From: Leishmania martiniquensis
Taxonomy: Eukaryota; Euglenozoa; Kinetoplastea; Trypanosomatida; Trypanosomatidae
Length of the DNA: 64,000 nucleotides
Direction: 5' to 3'
Assembly (NCBI RefSeq): GCF_017916325.1
Contig: NC_090166.1
Span: 169,001 to 233,000 of the forward strand
A model generated the notes under the pieces. The model had not been told where the DNA came from. It did not search any database and was given only the letters and a program-made list of their open reading frames with translations. Both the position numbers and the translations under genes were made by a program. Shown piece by piece: positions 11,301-20,857 of the stretch (the first letter of the stretch is position 1; every line of letters begins with the position of its first letter).

Positions 11301-11373
11301 GAGACATAGGCGGCATGGAAAAATGAGCGGAGCACCTCAACGACTTCCCCTCCTATCCTCCACTGCAGCGATA
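8356..11373. other. purine-rich gene-free stretch
   Basis: There is no credible gene. From about 8400 to 11000 the plus strand is dominated by A and G, with many GGAG, GAGAG and poly-A blocks, so minus-strand RNA would be strongly CU-rich. CA microsatellites lie at 10074-10090 and 10302-10317. Open frames here translate into proline, serine or leucine-rich low-complexity strings expected from skewed DNA. It is presumably the very long 3' UTR or spacer after the Ser/Pro-rich gene. Confidence 0.6.
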
Positions 11374-13431
11374 TTAAGATTTTTCACTTGTGTTGGCCGA
11401 CGAAGAGAGTGACTCCGGCGCGGCGATGCTTACCCACGTTCGCTGCCCTCCCTTCTTCGGCTCACGGAATATGCGCTGCATCACCGACCGTCGATCCCGT
11501 TCCCCCACTGGTTGCGACCCCGTCGGCGGCACAGCATTTCCCGGTGCCACAGCATCCGCCCCGCTCATGGTCGACACCTCGTGAGACGGGATGGAGGACG
11601 ACAGCTCATGCACGTTAAGCTGCGAATGCCGCTGTGACTGTGAGCCAATAAGAACGCCTGCATGGCGCGCTGTAACCGCTGACGGAGAGCAGGCGGGGTT
11701 GAAGGTGGGCGTGTCCACCTCGTTACCCCCCTCAGCAGAAATATTCCCTTCGAAGGGTGCCGGCAGGCCTTCATTGCGCAGCCAAATGGCCTCGAGGGGG
11801 GATCGCACGCCCTGTTGTCTGCCCCGCAGTGCGCGAGCCGCCCCGGAGGGGAAGAGCTGTGCGGCAGGTGTAAAGGTGAGGGGGGGTGTCGGGGTTAGCG
11901 ATATAGGAGAGTACGGCGATGCAGAGGTCGATAGAGCGGCAGAGTGCGCGCGGGTGATGAAGGCGGGCCTGGGGGTACTTAGCGGCACGCTGCGCTGCGA
12001 AGGGCGGGCGTTCGAGGGAGCATGCGAAGCAGACGGAGACGGTCGAACCTCCTCTTTGGCGCTTAGCAGAGCTACGGACGTGTTCTGCGAGGCAAGCGGG
12101 GGGAGGAGACCACTGAAGCCAAGCCTGCTAGTTTGCAGTAGCGACGGCACTGCGGAGGACTCCGCCACGGCTGCCCCGCTGCTTCTGGGATTGCTGACGC
12201 TCGGTGACAGCTGGCGAGAGGAACCGGTTTCGTTGTGTACCGTCCCTGGAGACGACGCGCTGTTGTCCGCGGGCTCACCGTAGAGTACTTGAGGAGCACC
12301 ACTGGCCTGCCGAAGTTTTCGCGTCGAGGTATCCCCAGTGGAGGTCCTGACGGTAGGATCGAACACGGGAAAGGTCATGAGCGGCGGTAGCTGCTTGGCA
12401 CCGAGCGCGGCACGCGAGGACTGCACGGGGATGGCCGAGGCGTCCAAGCTGCACGACGAAACGCAGAAAGGCTGTGGCGGCTGCGCGTGCAGCGGTAGTC
12501 GCGGATTCGGGGGGGACGTGACGTAGATGGTGTCGGCAGTCGACTGGCGTGAGGTGCTCGTCGATGTGCGCTGCAGAGTCGGCAAGGAAGAAGTCGATGG
12601 CCCGCCTCTTGCCAGGGCAAGTGGTACGTGCATCTCTGTTGCCCCCAGCGTCTCCACGCCGCGAGAGCTGCTCGTCGCCGCGCTCCGCTCGAGCGTTGTC
12701 GAGCGCGGTGCAGCACCCTGCAACTTCAGTGATTTGCTAAGGCTGGCAAGGAGCGGCTTTGGGCAGCAGCATAGCGTCTCTGTCGTCACCCCCGTGGTGG
12801 AGGTCGTTCTATCCATGACTGCCTGAGAAGAAGTGCTCTGTTGTACAACGGATGCGTTGTCGCCGACGCCGAGGTGACCGATGTTGATCGACTTCGGCTC
12901 CGGCTTCTCAGTTTTCCCCGCTGCGGCTGACCCTTTCATCTCACGCGGCGAGGATGGAGCAGCGAGCCCTGTCAGGTCTGCTGTGAGTGACACCGGGCGA
13001 ACCAGCAGCTCTTCCACACGCGCCTCCTCCTCGTTCTTTGCGTAGGAGCCCCTTGAAACCATCTCCATCTCCGCTAGCGAGTCAACGCGGGTAAGCGGGA
13101 GACACTGAAACACTCGTGAAATCTGCTGCGGCGACCAAATGGAGGGCAGACCACTGCTGCGGCAGAGCGTCAGTGGGCCCTCGTGATGCGGTGGTGCGGG
13201 GGGCACCGTAATGAGACTCGTGCCGGTGGAGCCCAGGAAGGACGTCGCGAAGCTGCTCATGTGTGCCGGCGAGTCCTGCGACATGGCGGCGGAGTCCGAC
13301 GACATCGACTGCGCAACGCGGACCAGCAGGGGGCCCACTGGGGGGTCGAGTGGCGCAGAGGAGCGCGGCCCCGCCGGCGCAGAGCCAGCGTGGTGCCCCA
13401 AAGGGTTTATCCTCGCTTTCTGTTCACGCAT
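11374..13431 (-). CDS. Ser/Pro-rich protein of unknown function
   Basis: I do not recognise this 685-residue protein. It is low in predicted order, rich in Ser, Pro, Thr and Ala, with no visible membrane segment or known domain. The most protein-like parts are near the N-terminus (around SIWSPQQISRVFQCLPLTRVD) and the C-terminal basic stretch (RSVMQRIFREPKKGGQRTW), which may be short linear motifs. The frame stays open to 13755. However, a strong polypyrimidine tract (13511-13533) followed by the first AG at 13483-13484 predicts a spliced-leader site just upstream of the ATG at 13431. That leaves a 51-nucleotide 5' UTR, so the upstream 108 codons are probably not translated. Confidence 0.75.
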   Translation of the reverse strand: MREQKARINPLGHHAGSAPAGPRSSAPLDPPVGPLLVRVAQSMSSDSAAMSQDSPAHMSSFATSFLGSTGTSLITVPPAPPHHEGPLTLCRSSGLPSIWSPQQISRVFQCLPLTRVDSLAEMEMVSRGSYAKNEEEARVEELLVRPVSLTADLTGLAAPSSPREMKGSAAAGKTEKPEPKSINIGHLGVGDNASVVQQSTSSQAVMDRTTSTTGVTTETLCCCPKPLLASLSKSLKLQGAAPRSTTLERSAATSSSRGVETLGATEMHVPLALARGGPSTSSLPTLQRTSTSTSRQSTADTIYVTSPPNPRLPLHAQPPQPFCVSSCSLDASAIPVQSSRAALGAKQLPPLMTFPVFDPTVRTSTGDTSTRKLRQASGAPQVLYGEPADNSASSPGTVHNETGSSRQLSPSVSNPRSSGAAVAESSAVPSLLQTSRLGFSGLLPPLASQNTSVALLSAKEEVRPSPSASHAPSNARPSQRSVPLSTPRPAFITRAHSAALSTSASPYSPISLTPTPPLTFTPAAQLFPSGAARALRGRQQGVRSPLEAIWLRNEGLPAPFEGNISAEGGNEVDTPTFNPACSPSAVTARHAGVLIGSQSQRHSQLNVHELSSSIPSHEVSTMSGADAVAPGNAVPPTGSQPVGERDRRSVMQRIFREPKKGGQRTWVSIAAPESLSSSANTSEKS

Positions 13432-13482
13432 GTGTGTGCGTGTGCTGGATACCTTTCCGGTGTTCCCTGGGTCGATCCGCGT

Positions 13483-13533
13483 CTGACGCGCGCGCGCGCA
13501 CGCCAACGGAGCAACAACAACAAAAAAAGAGAG
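13483..13533 (-). promoter_or_regulatory. predicted spliced-leader acceptor
   Basis: On the minus strand a tract of T and C (with TTG repeats) at 13533-13511 is followed by the first AG at 13484-13483. The ATG at 13431 lies 51 bases downstream. This arrangement decides the start of the Ser/Pro-rich protein. Confidence 0.6.
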
Positions 13534-14746
13534 CGGTAAGGCAGTGGGATGGAGGCGGGGAGGGGTGAAGCGGGTGGCGGGACGGACGAACGCGCCACCA
13601 CGCCTGCCCCTGCGTCGTATCTCACGCGTGTCGAGTGGCTGGTGAAGCACAGCTCTTTTGGCGACTGTGAAAAGAGACACAGGGCGAAGAGAGAGGCTCC
13701 GTGGCAGAGAAACCGTTCCCGCGGCCAACAAGCAATGGGAAAGGCACCGTAACACGCACAGTCAAGCACAACAATGGGAGAGCGCGTGGACAGTAAGTGA
13801 AGCAACGCGTTGGCGATGAAGGGAGCCCCCCCAGCGCGCAACACCGAGAGAGACAGGGGTGAAGCGCGCAAAGAAAGACGAGGAACAAAACCACGAGAAG
13901 AGAGCTATCCGCAGCGCCAACGCTGAGGCGGTTTCGTGGCGCGTCTTTGATCCACACAGAAAAATACCGGAGAGATCGAGGCGGCGCAATAAAGCGCACG
14001 AGGGGGAGGGGGAGGGAGAGGGAGAGGGGGTATCGGCGTTTGTGAAAGAGGAGGAGGAAACGAATTGGAGGGGGAGGGAGAAGCGAGCAGCGGATAATGG
14101 CAACCTCGAAAGTGAACAAAGCATGTGGGCAGCGGTACACCGCAATACAGTAATAGAGAGAGAGATGCGCGCACACACACACACCTGTCAGCAGCAGCCA
14201 GCACACGCCGAAACAACAGTTCGTCAGCAACAACAAATATAAAAAAAGAGCAAAAAAACACACGGAAAGAGACGCAGTACTCTTTGTACAAGTACGGCCA
14301 CCTGCAGAGTGTGTGGCGGAGGGTGAGGGGGAGATGTGAAGGAGAGGCCTACAGCCTCGCAGCTAACGATGTGTCTCACTTCTATATATATGTATATATA
14401 TTCGATAGAGAAGGCCTTTGTATGGAAGTAGAGAGCCTTCACAGACGGCAACACCTTTCAGGTCTCAGCAGCAAAGCAAACTGAGGAGAAAGGATAAGAG
14501 AAGGATGGTGGAAGCGGAGGGGGGCGCGTGAGGAATACGCGCAGCTTAGGTGGATATCCACGTGTGCGTGTCCGTCTATTCACATACCTGTATGGTGGGA
14601 AGTAGTGGTACCAGTCGAAGTAGTGGTAGTGGTAGTGGTAGTGGTAGCAGCCGCAGTATGGTGATTCTGGGGAAGAGGGTGAGATAAAGCACCCGTGAGT
14701 GAAGGAATAAACGCAATCAAGACGTGCCGCACAGAAGAATGAAATT

Positions 14747-14802
14747 GAATATATATTTCTATATATATATATACTGTGCGTGTGCGTGTGTGTGTGTGTG
14801 TG
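14747..14802. repeat. compound (TA)n-(TG)n microsatellite
   Basis: An alternating TA tract is followed directly by a TG tract with few interruptions. Similar TA tracts occur at 14382, 34373, 38543 and 56875, always between genes. Confidence 0.8.
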
Positions 14803-16916
14803 TCTGTACGACACGCGGGAGCCCACAGTTGTGAAGGCAGAGAAAAAGATAAAAGCAAAGGGAGTGCACACGTACACATAGACACATACACAGAGAGAGA
14901 GAAGAGAGAGAGGAGAAAGGCGCAGCCGGTGGGTAGCGGATGGGTGGCAATGCACAGAAGCGACGAACGCAAAAACAGTCGAGCTGCTTTTCGTTTTATG
15001 CCTTCGGGCGCCAACAGAGTGTTCACCGGCCGATGATGAGACGCCGACGGACGCACACACACGCACAGACACAAGAGATTGTTGGGGCGGAAAAGAGAGC
15101 GGGTCCGGACGAAGAGGTGAGCACTCGTGGGCAGAACGTTAGACGACCACCAAGAACAACGCCGAATGAGTGAGGAACTGACGGGTCAACTGGGCCCGCG
15201 TACTAAAAGAAGAGGTGAAAGAGAGAGAGAGAAGGAGACGGAGAGGAGAGGAGGGTGGAGGGTGGAGTGGGGTGGAGGCTCTAACGTTATTTGTTTGTTT
15301 GATGGATTGCGGTTATCTGTAGACGATATTTATTTGTGTTCAAAGAAGAAGAAAATACAATGCCAACACACTCGAATGCGTGCATGTGTGTCTGTGCGTG
15401 TGAGGTGGAGAGAGAGAGAGGAGCGGGGGCAGAGAAGAGGGGCGTAAAGGTGCGAAGAGGGTGCCCGCAAGTAACCGTGTGCGCGTCTTCCTCGCCGCAC
15501 GAGCTCGAGAGGCGGAGTGGAGCCGAAGGGAAGATATACAAAGAGCGAGATCCAGAGAGAGAGAGGGAAAGAAAAAGGGCACGAAAGAGAGCGTGTGTAG
15601 AAGAGAAGGCGGGGGAGAAACCGCACCAGTGAGATTTGCCTAAGGCCTAACGTAGTGAGATAGGGACAGGAAACGGAAGAGAGGGAAGGCAAATAAAAAG
15701 AGGTTGCTCTTCTGCTCAGCGAGAAGGAAAGCTGGCGAGGGAGATGGCGTCCCGTCCCCCCGGTGACTGTTCTTCAAAGCACTGGTGCTGCGTGGCCCGT
15801 AACGGCATGAGAACCCTCGCACGTTGTTTGTGGGTGTGGGTGTGGGTGTGTGCGTATCTCGACGGGCACCGATGTGAGTAACGGCGGGGGGAAACGAAAA
15901 AAGAGACAAGAAGAGGGAAGGACAAGGGGGGAGGAGGGGAGCACTGCAGCATACGGCTAGGCCGGGCCGTCCAAACAGCTGGCACCAGGACGGATACGCA
16001 AGGGAGCTGCACGCACATGGTATGATACAACGGCATTGAAGAGACGTGTGGGCCATCAGGCGCATGCTCGGTGCACACGATCACGTCAGGGATGTGCTCG
16101 GCATCTCCTTCGGTTGTCCTTCGCAGGTGGCCCTCCATGCTCGGGGTGCGCACCACATTGTGGAAAAAGGGGTGGGAGGGAAGGGAGGCACCACCGCGAG
16201 CCGCCGCCCCGCTCCTCATCGAGATGAGTGCTGTCCTCCTCTAACGCGGCACAACGGAAGTAGAAAACGGCAGATTCAAAAACACCAGCAGGTCTTCATC
16301 GAACAAACTATGGGAGAAGATGTGCGCGTAGGCGCCCACCCCCTTCCTCTTTCCTCACCCTCACACACACACACACACCTCTCTCGCTGAGGGGACAAGA
16401 GCGCGCAAAGGTGCGCGTGTGGCGCATACGGACCCTATGGAAGGAGCCTCCCTCAGTAGAAGGCACAAGAAGCGGAGACGAGGGAAGGAAAGTGAAGCGC
16501 CGCACACACACACGCACACACACACGAGAAGCGGAGCCGCATTTGAGCCCAAGGCGGCATCACCTTCGGACGCCATTCATACGCCTACCACCACCACCAC
16601 CGCCACCTCATAGAACTGGGAAAACACGTAGGCTGCGCACGATAGGTGAGATGGAGGCGATGAGAAAGGGGGCAAAGATGAAGCCTCCACAGAGGGATCG
16701 TTGCCAATCAAAAGTAGCGAGAGCGGTGTGTGCTTGTGAGGGAGGGATGGAGGGAGGGGCTTCTTTGCGGCAGAGACGTGACTGGTCATATTCACACCGA
16801 AAAAAAAAGGTGCGGCGTTGCTTCACTTTCTCCGCCGCTGACCTCTGCAGATCTCTTTTCGGTGAGCCGGCATCCTTCCCTCAACATGATGCGCGACACT
16901 CTTTCCGCCCCAGCAC

Positions 16917-19397
16917 TCATCGCTTCGAAGTAATCTGAAGATCCACCGAAACCCTCTTCTCGGCCTCCACCGGGGTCTCGAAAACGACCGTCGTGTTGGC
17001 GCCGGAGCCGCGGTGCCTGTGCGAGCGCCTGCGCCGCGACGACCTGTGCGTCCCCTTGTCACCTACGTCTGCCTCTGTCTTCTCAGCTTTCAAAATGGGC
17101 TGCGCCGGATAATCTCCCGTTGCCACATCCGCCTCGTCCTCGCCACAGAGGCGGTCCGTGACGGCGAGGCGCACCTCTGTACCTATCAGCGACGGGTCCG
17201 ACGCAGAGTGCACGGCTGTCAGCACCAGCGCCGAGGCGCCCGTTTGGTACTGCAGCGGCGAGAACATGTAGCCACCGTTGCCGTCGAAGTAGAGAATCCA
17301 GTTGTGGTACGGCCACACGCTGCGGCGGTGCGCAATCGTGATGACAGTGATGCCGAGGTCGACGCAGCGGTTGTACATCTGCCGCTCTCCATCGAGGTCG
17401 ACCAGGCTGCTGCACTCATCGAGAATGGCGAAACGCGGGCGGTGGAAGAAGAGGCGGGCCATAGCGAGACGCTGCTGCTCACCAAGTGAGAGGGCGTCGT
17501 CGCCCCATGAAAGCCGCGTCTCCCACGACATGTTCAGTTTGGTAAACACGTATTCTAGTCCGGCCATCTGCATGTAGCCGTACAGCTCGGCCTCACCGAT
17601 GGTGAGGTCCTTCTTTTTCAGGGGGTAGATGACCTGCTCGAGGAGAGTACCGCTGTACATGTACGGTCGCTGCGGGACGTAGTACAGCTGCTCCGCCTCC
17701 GGCTTCTTGATACGGCCACCCCGCAGTGGCCACAGCTCCCCCAGAAGGCGGAACGTGGAGGACTTGCCGCACCCATTGCGGCCCACAATGAGAAGGTTCA
17801 TTCCCGGCTTGACATAAAACGACAGGGAGTTGCAGAGGCACTCGCCGGTGGGCAGCACAAGCGGGACGTCGACGAACTCTATGTGGTCACCACGCACGAT
17901 GTGACCGCAAGAGCCCTCGTAGTCGGCCGCGCGCCCCTCCTCAGCCTTGCCTGCCAGAGCAGCACCAGGGGCGCGGTGCGCCGTCGAGGACTGCGCTGTG
18001 GTGTCCGTATGCATCTCGACCAGCATGTCTGCACGCTCCAGCGCAGTAAGCAGCTGCGTCAGTCGGCGTGTGTAGCCGCCGATGACGAACATCAGCTTGA
18101 CGTTCCACAAAAACCGGCCGATCGCGGTCGCGAGAGTCTTGAAAGTGTACGAAGTGCTCGTCAGAGTCGCGGTGGCCGCGCCGGCGGTCTTCGTATGCTC
18201 CCGCTGATGCATGGCGGCCATCGCGCACACCGCGTAGCCCAGCAGCACCGACCCATACTTGTTGTGTAGAGCCTCCGTCAAGTTGAAGCGGGCCCGCACG
18301 TAGGCGGCGTAGCGCGACTGGTCCGTGACTGCCTTGAAGAGACGCTTCAGCAGCTTCTCATAGAACTGAAGCCCCTTGGTTAGCGTGATTTCCTCTGTGT
18401 GTGCCAGCAGGCGCTGGTGTGCCCTCCGCACGGCACCCTCCTTCTCCATACGCTGGTGAATCATCCAATCAAGGTTGGGTGCGAAGCGCAAGACCCAAAC
18501 GGCAAAGCCCAGGTAGTACGACCATGTCATGAACGGCCCTTTCCACCCCGTCTGTCGCGCCAATGTGAAGGAGAAGGTGAGGGCCTCGATCAGCGGGCGC
18601 GGAAGGCTAGTGAAGAGGGCCGCCGACGCACGCGACCAGCTGCGAACATCCTCGGTAATGCGCTGGTCCACGTCGTCCACCTCGCGCAGACCAGCCACCT
18701 GGAAGAAGACGCGCCGCTTCAGGTAACGGTCGGAGAAGTACGCGGCGAGGTTTTCACGAAAGTGCAGCCCCAGCATCTCGGAGTAGTAGTCGAGCGTTAC
18801 GTTCAGAAGAGTGGCTGGGACACATAACGCCGCAAATGTCGCCAGTGCACGAATGACGCTCCGCAAATTGCCCTCGACAGCCGTGCGGCTGACCCACCCG
18901 CTGACTTTCACAACCCGCACCGAGACGTAGGCGCGCGCAAGCATGAGCACAAAGAGGATGTAAACGCGTCGCGCCTCACGGCCATGGCAGCTGGGAAGCG
19001 CCACGCGCAGGAGCTGCGTAAAGCGCTGAAGCATAGACATCTGGCTGGCCTCCTCGTTGTTGGCCGCAGACGCTGTTGCGAAGGTAGAGGTGATGGTAGG
19101 CACAGCAGCAGCGGTCGACACTGGAGAAGAGAGAGACCGAGAGACCAACTGCGCGGTGGATGCGGAGCGTTTCATATTTCGTCCCTCATATCCCGTGTTG
19201 CCGTACGCAATGCTGGCCTGAGTGCCTCGCAGCGATGGTGGTGGCATCGCCTTGGCCAGTTGCCGCCCACTCGAGGTTACGTACATGGTTGCGAGGAAAA
19301 CGAGAGAGCCACCCACCCACCTGGTCATGACAGGGTCTCGCAGCCGCGACGCCGCGTACTCCCTCACGTACTCGCCGAGCACCTCCGAGGAGACCAT
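16917..19397 (-). CDS. GAT1: ABCD-family half ABC transporter (glycosomal/peroxisomal type)
   Basis: The 826-residue half transporter has one membrane domain followed by one nucleotide-binding domain, the ABCD (ALD/PMP70) architecture used to import fatty acyl-CoAs into peroxisome-related organelles. The membrane domain spans roughly residues 130-450 and contains an EAA-like segment (HTEEITLTKG). The ATPase domain has Walker A (GRNGCGKSS, about 538-546), the signature LSLGEQQ (about 635), Walker B plus catalytic Glu (FAILDECSS, about 655) and the switch His (TIAHRRS, about 685). All ATPase residues look intact. A C-terminal tail of about 100 residues is unusually long. The GAT1 assignment rests on family and on adjacency to the mevalonate kinase region, remembered from T. 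brucei. The extension to 19430 starts at TTG; the ATG is at 19397. Confidence 0.85.
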   Translation of the reverse strand: MVSSEVLGEYVREYAASRLRDPVMTRWVGGSLVFLATMYVTSSGRQLAKAMPPPSLRGTQASIAYGNTGYEGRNMKRSASTAQLVSRSLSSPVSTAAAVPTITSTFATASAANNEEASQMSMLQRFTQLLRVALPSCHGREARRVYILFVLMLARAYVSVRVVKVSGWVSRTAVEGNLRSVIRALATFAALCVPATLLNVTLDYYSEMLGLHFRENLAAYFSDRYLKRRVFFQVAGLREVDDVDQRITEDVRSWSRASAALFTSLPRPLIEALTFSFTLARQTGWKGPFMTWSYYLGFAVWVLRFAPNLDWMIHQRMEKEGAVRRAHQRLLAHTEEITLTKGLQFYEKLLKRLFKAVTDQSRYAAYVRARFNLTEALHNKYGSVLLGYAVCAMAAMHQREHTKTAGAATATLTSTSYTFKTLATAIGRFLWNVKLMFVIGGYTRRLTQLLTALERADMLVEMHTDTTAQSSTAHRAPGAALAGKAEEGRAADYEGSCGHIVRGDHIEFVDVPLVLPTGECLCNSLSFYVKPGMNLLIVGRNGCGKSSTFRLLGELWPLRGGRIKKPEAEQLYYVPQRPYMYSGTLLEQVIYPLKKKDLTIGEAELYGYMQMAGLEYVFTKLNMSWETRLSWGDDALSLGEQQRLAMARLFFHRPRFAILDECSSLVDLDGERQMYNRCVDLGITVITIAHRRSVWPYHNWILYFDGNGGYMFSPLQYQTGASALVLTAVHSASDPSLIGTEVRLAVTDRLCGEDEADVATGDYPAQPILKAEKTEADVGDKGTHRSSRRRRSHRHRGSGANTTVVFETPVEAEKRVSVDLQITSKR

Positions 19398-20857
19398 CTT
19401 CGCAAGGAGGCGCCGTGAGATGACGTGCAAATGTGAAAGCGAACGGAAAGAATGAGCGAGGAGGAGGAGGGAGAAAGCGTCTCTGCATCAGTTGCGTCAG
19501 CGTCGATCAACGGACCCCCGAATGTCGTCGTGCACCTGATGCACCGCGTACGCACATGTGAGAGTGGGTTTGGATAGCGTGGTGCATGAGAGAGAGGGAG
19601 AGGAAGAGGGACAGGGACGCAACAGAAGAAAGGAATACGCACGGTGAGTTGCAGCAGACAGTCGTGGCGCACAGCGAGGGGGACCTTCGTCGGACGCGCT
19701 AAGAGTGTGTAGAGGGCAGTGTCAGCTTTCACACCCCGCACAGTTGAGCACCAGCTGGTGCAACAAGGCGGTAAGGGAGCAGGCGCAGCTACCTCCAGAT
19801 GCGAGAAAGAAGGTCGGAGGGGAGGGGGGGGGGCGTTTTCGTACACGCACTTAACCCCCATGAGGCAGCGCCAGCGGCACTTGGCGAAGGGCGCTGCAAG
19901 AGGGAAGGGGAGGGGGCGTATGAAAGAAGCGAAAAAAAACAGTGATGTGTGCGCACGGGCGGATGTAGAAAACGTTCAGCCGATAAGGACAGCAACGATT
20001 GAAGATTCTCAAAAGCAGATGCCGGCGCACAGCGTCAGAAGAACCGCATTCGTCGGCGCGTGTCGCTCCAACCACCCTTGTGATGGAGCAACGCCAACGG
20101 CACCGCTGCTGCCTTCCTTCGCCTTCCCCTCTCCTTCGCGCCCCACCAGCAGCAGGCAGGTGCCACTGTGGTCTTCCCGCTTCTACCCCCCTTCTGACTT
20201 TCCTTGCCACACCTCATGTAAAGCCTCAGCGCTGTTTCGGCTATGAGATTGAGGCACAGCGCGAAGGAGCACACACAAGGCAGTGCCTGAACCAGGAAGC
20301 GTATAAGGGGCGGGCACACGCAACACAAGTAGAGAGCTGCGACCGGGCGTCGCACCACCCCATATGCATAAGAGCTCAGGTGCGTCACAGACGACCACAC
20401 AGAGTGAACGGAGTAGGTATGAATAAAAAGGCCTCATAGTGTACGGCACAGCGCGCAGGCGTAGGCACGAATTTGCACCCAAGCAAAGGGTCCTGATGAG
20501 GGAGTCGAGTCGTCGTCGAGCAGCGTCGACGGCGACGAGAGAGGAGCCGAGGGAGCCGACGAAATGAGGTACAACGACAACAGCGTCTCCAACACAGTTG
20601 GTGCCCGCTCAAGCCTATTTTGCCCCTCTCACAGCTGACCGTACACGACTGCCGACCAGGTGGCGCTTGGAGTCGACGTTCCAGCGGTGGTTTTCCGAAG
20701 CCACAGAGCAAGGCTGGACGGCAATAGAACACGTGCTTGGTGACCCGCTAGACGGCCCCCGACCCCCTGCCAACAGCAGGCGCAGCAGCTACTCCCCATG
20801 CAAGCGATGGCACCAAAATAGTCCCCCGGCACTCTCCCCCTCCTCCAACACTGACGC
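19398..20857. other. spacer between coiled-coil and ABC transporter genes
   Basis: There is no credible gene. Pyrimidine-rich minus-strand sequence at 19440-19480 is a plausible trans-splicing signal for the transporter. The rest is unrecognised UTR-like DNA, with the most structured-looking part at 20620-20860. Confidence 0.6.

Larger units (their letters stand above)
13432..16916. other. microsatellite-rich spacer
   Basis: This 3.5 kb has no credible gene. It contains the splice site above, a GGGGAG/GGAGAG block at 14001-14029, TA tracts at 14382-14402 and 14747-14773, a TG tract running on to 14802, GTGGTA repeats at 14620-14647, and GA/CA blocks through 16500. It is presumably the 3' UTR of the ABCD transporter and the 5' region of the Ser/Pro-rich gene. 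Confidence 0.6.
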
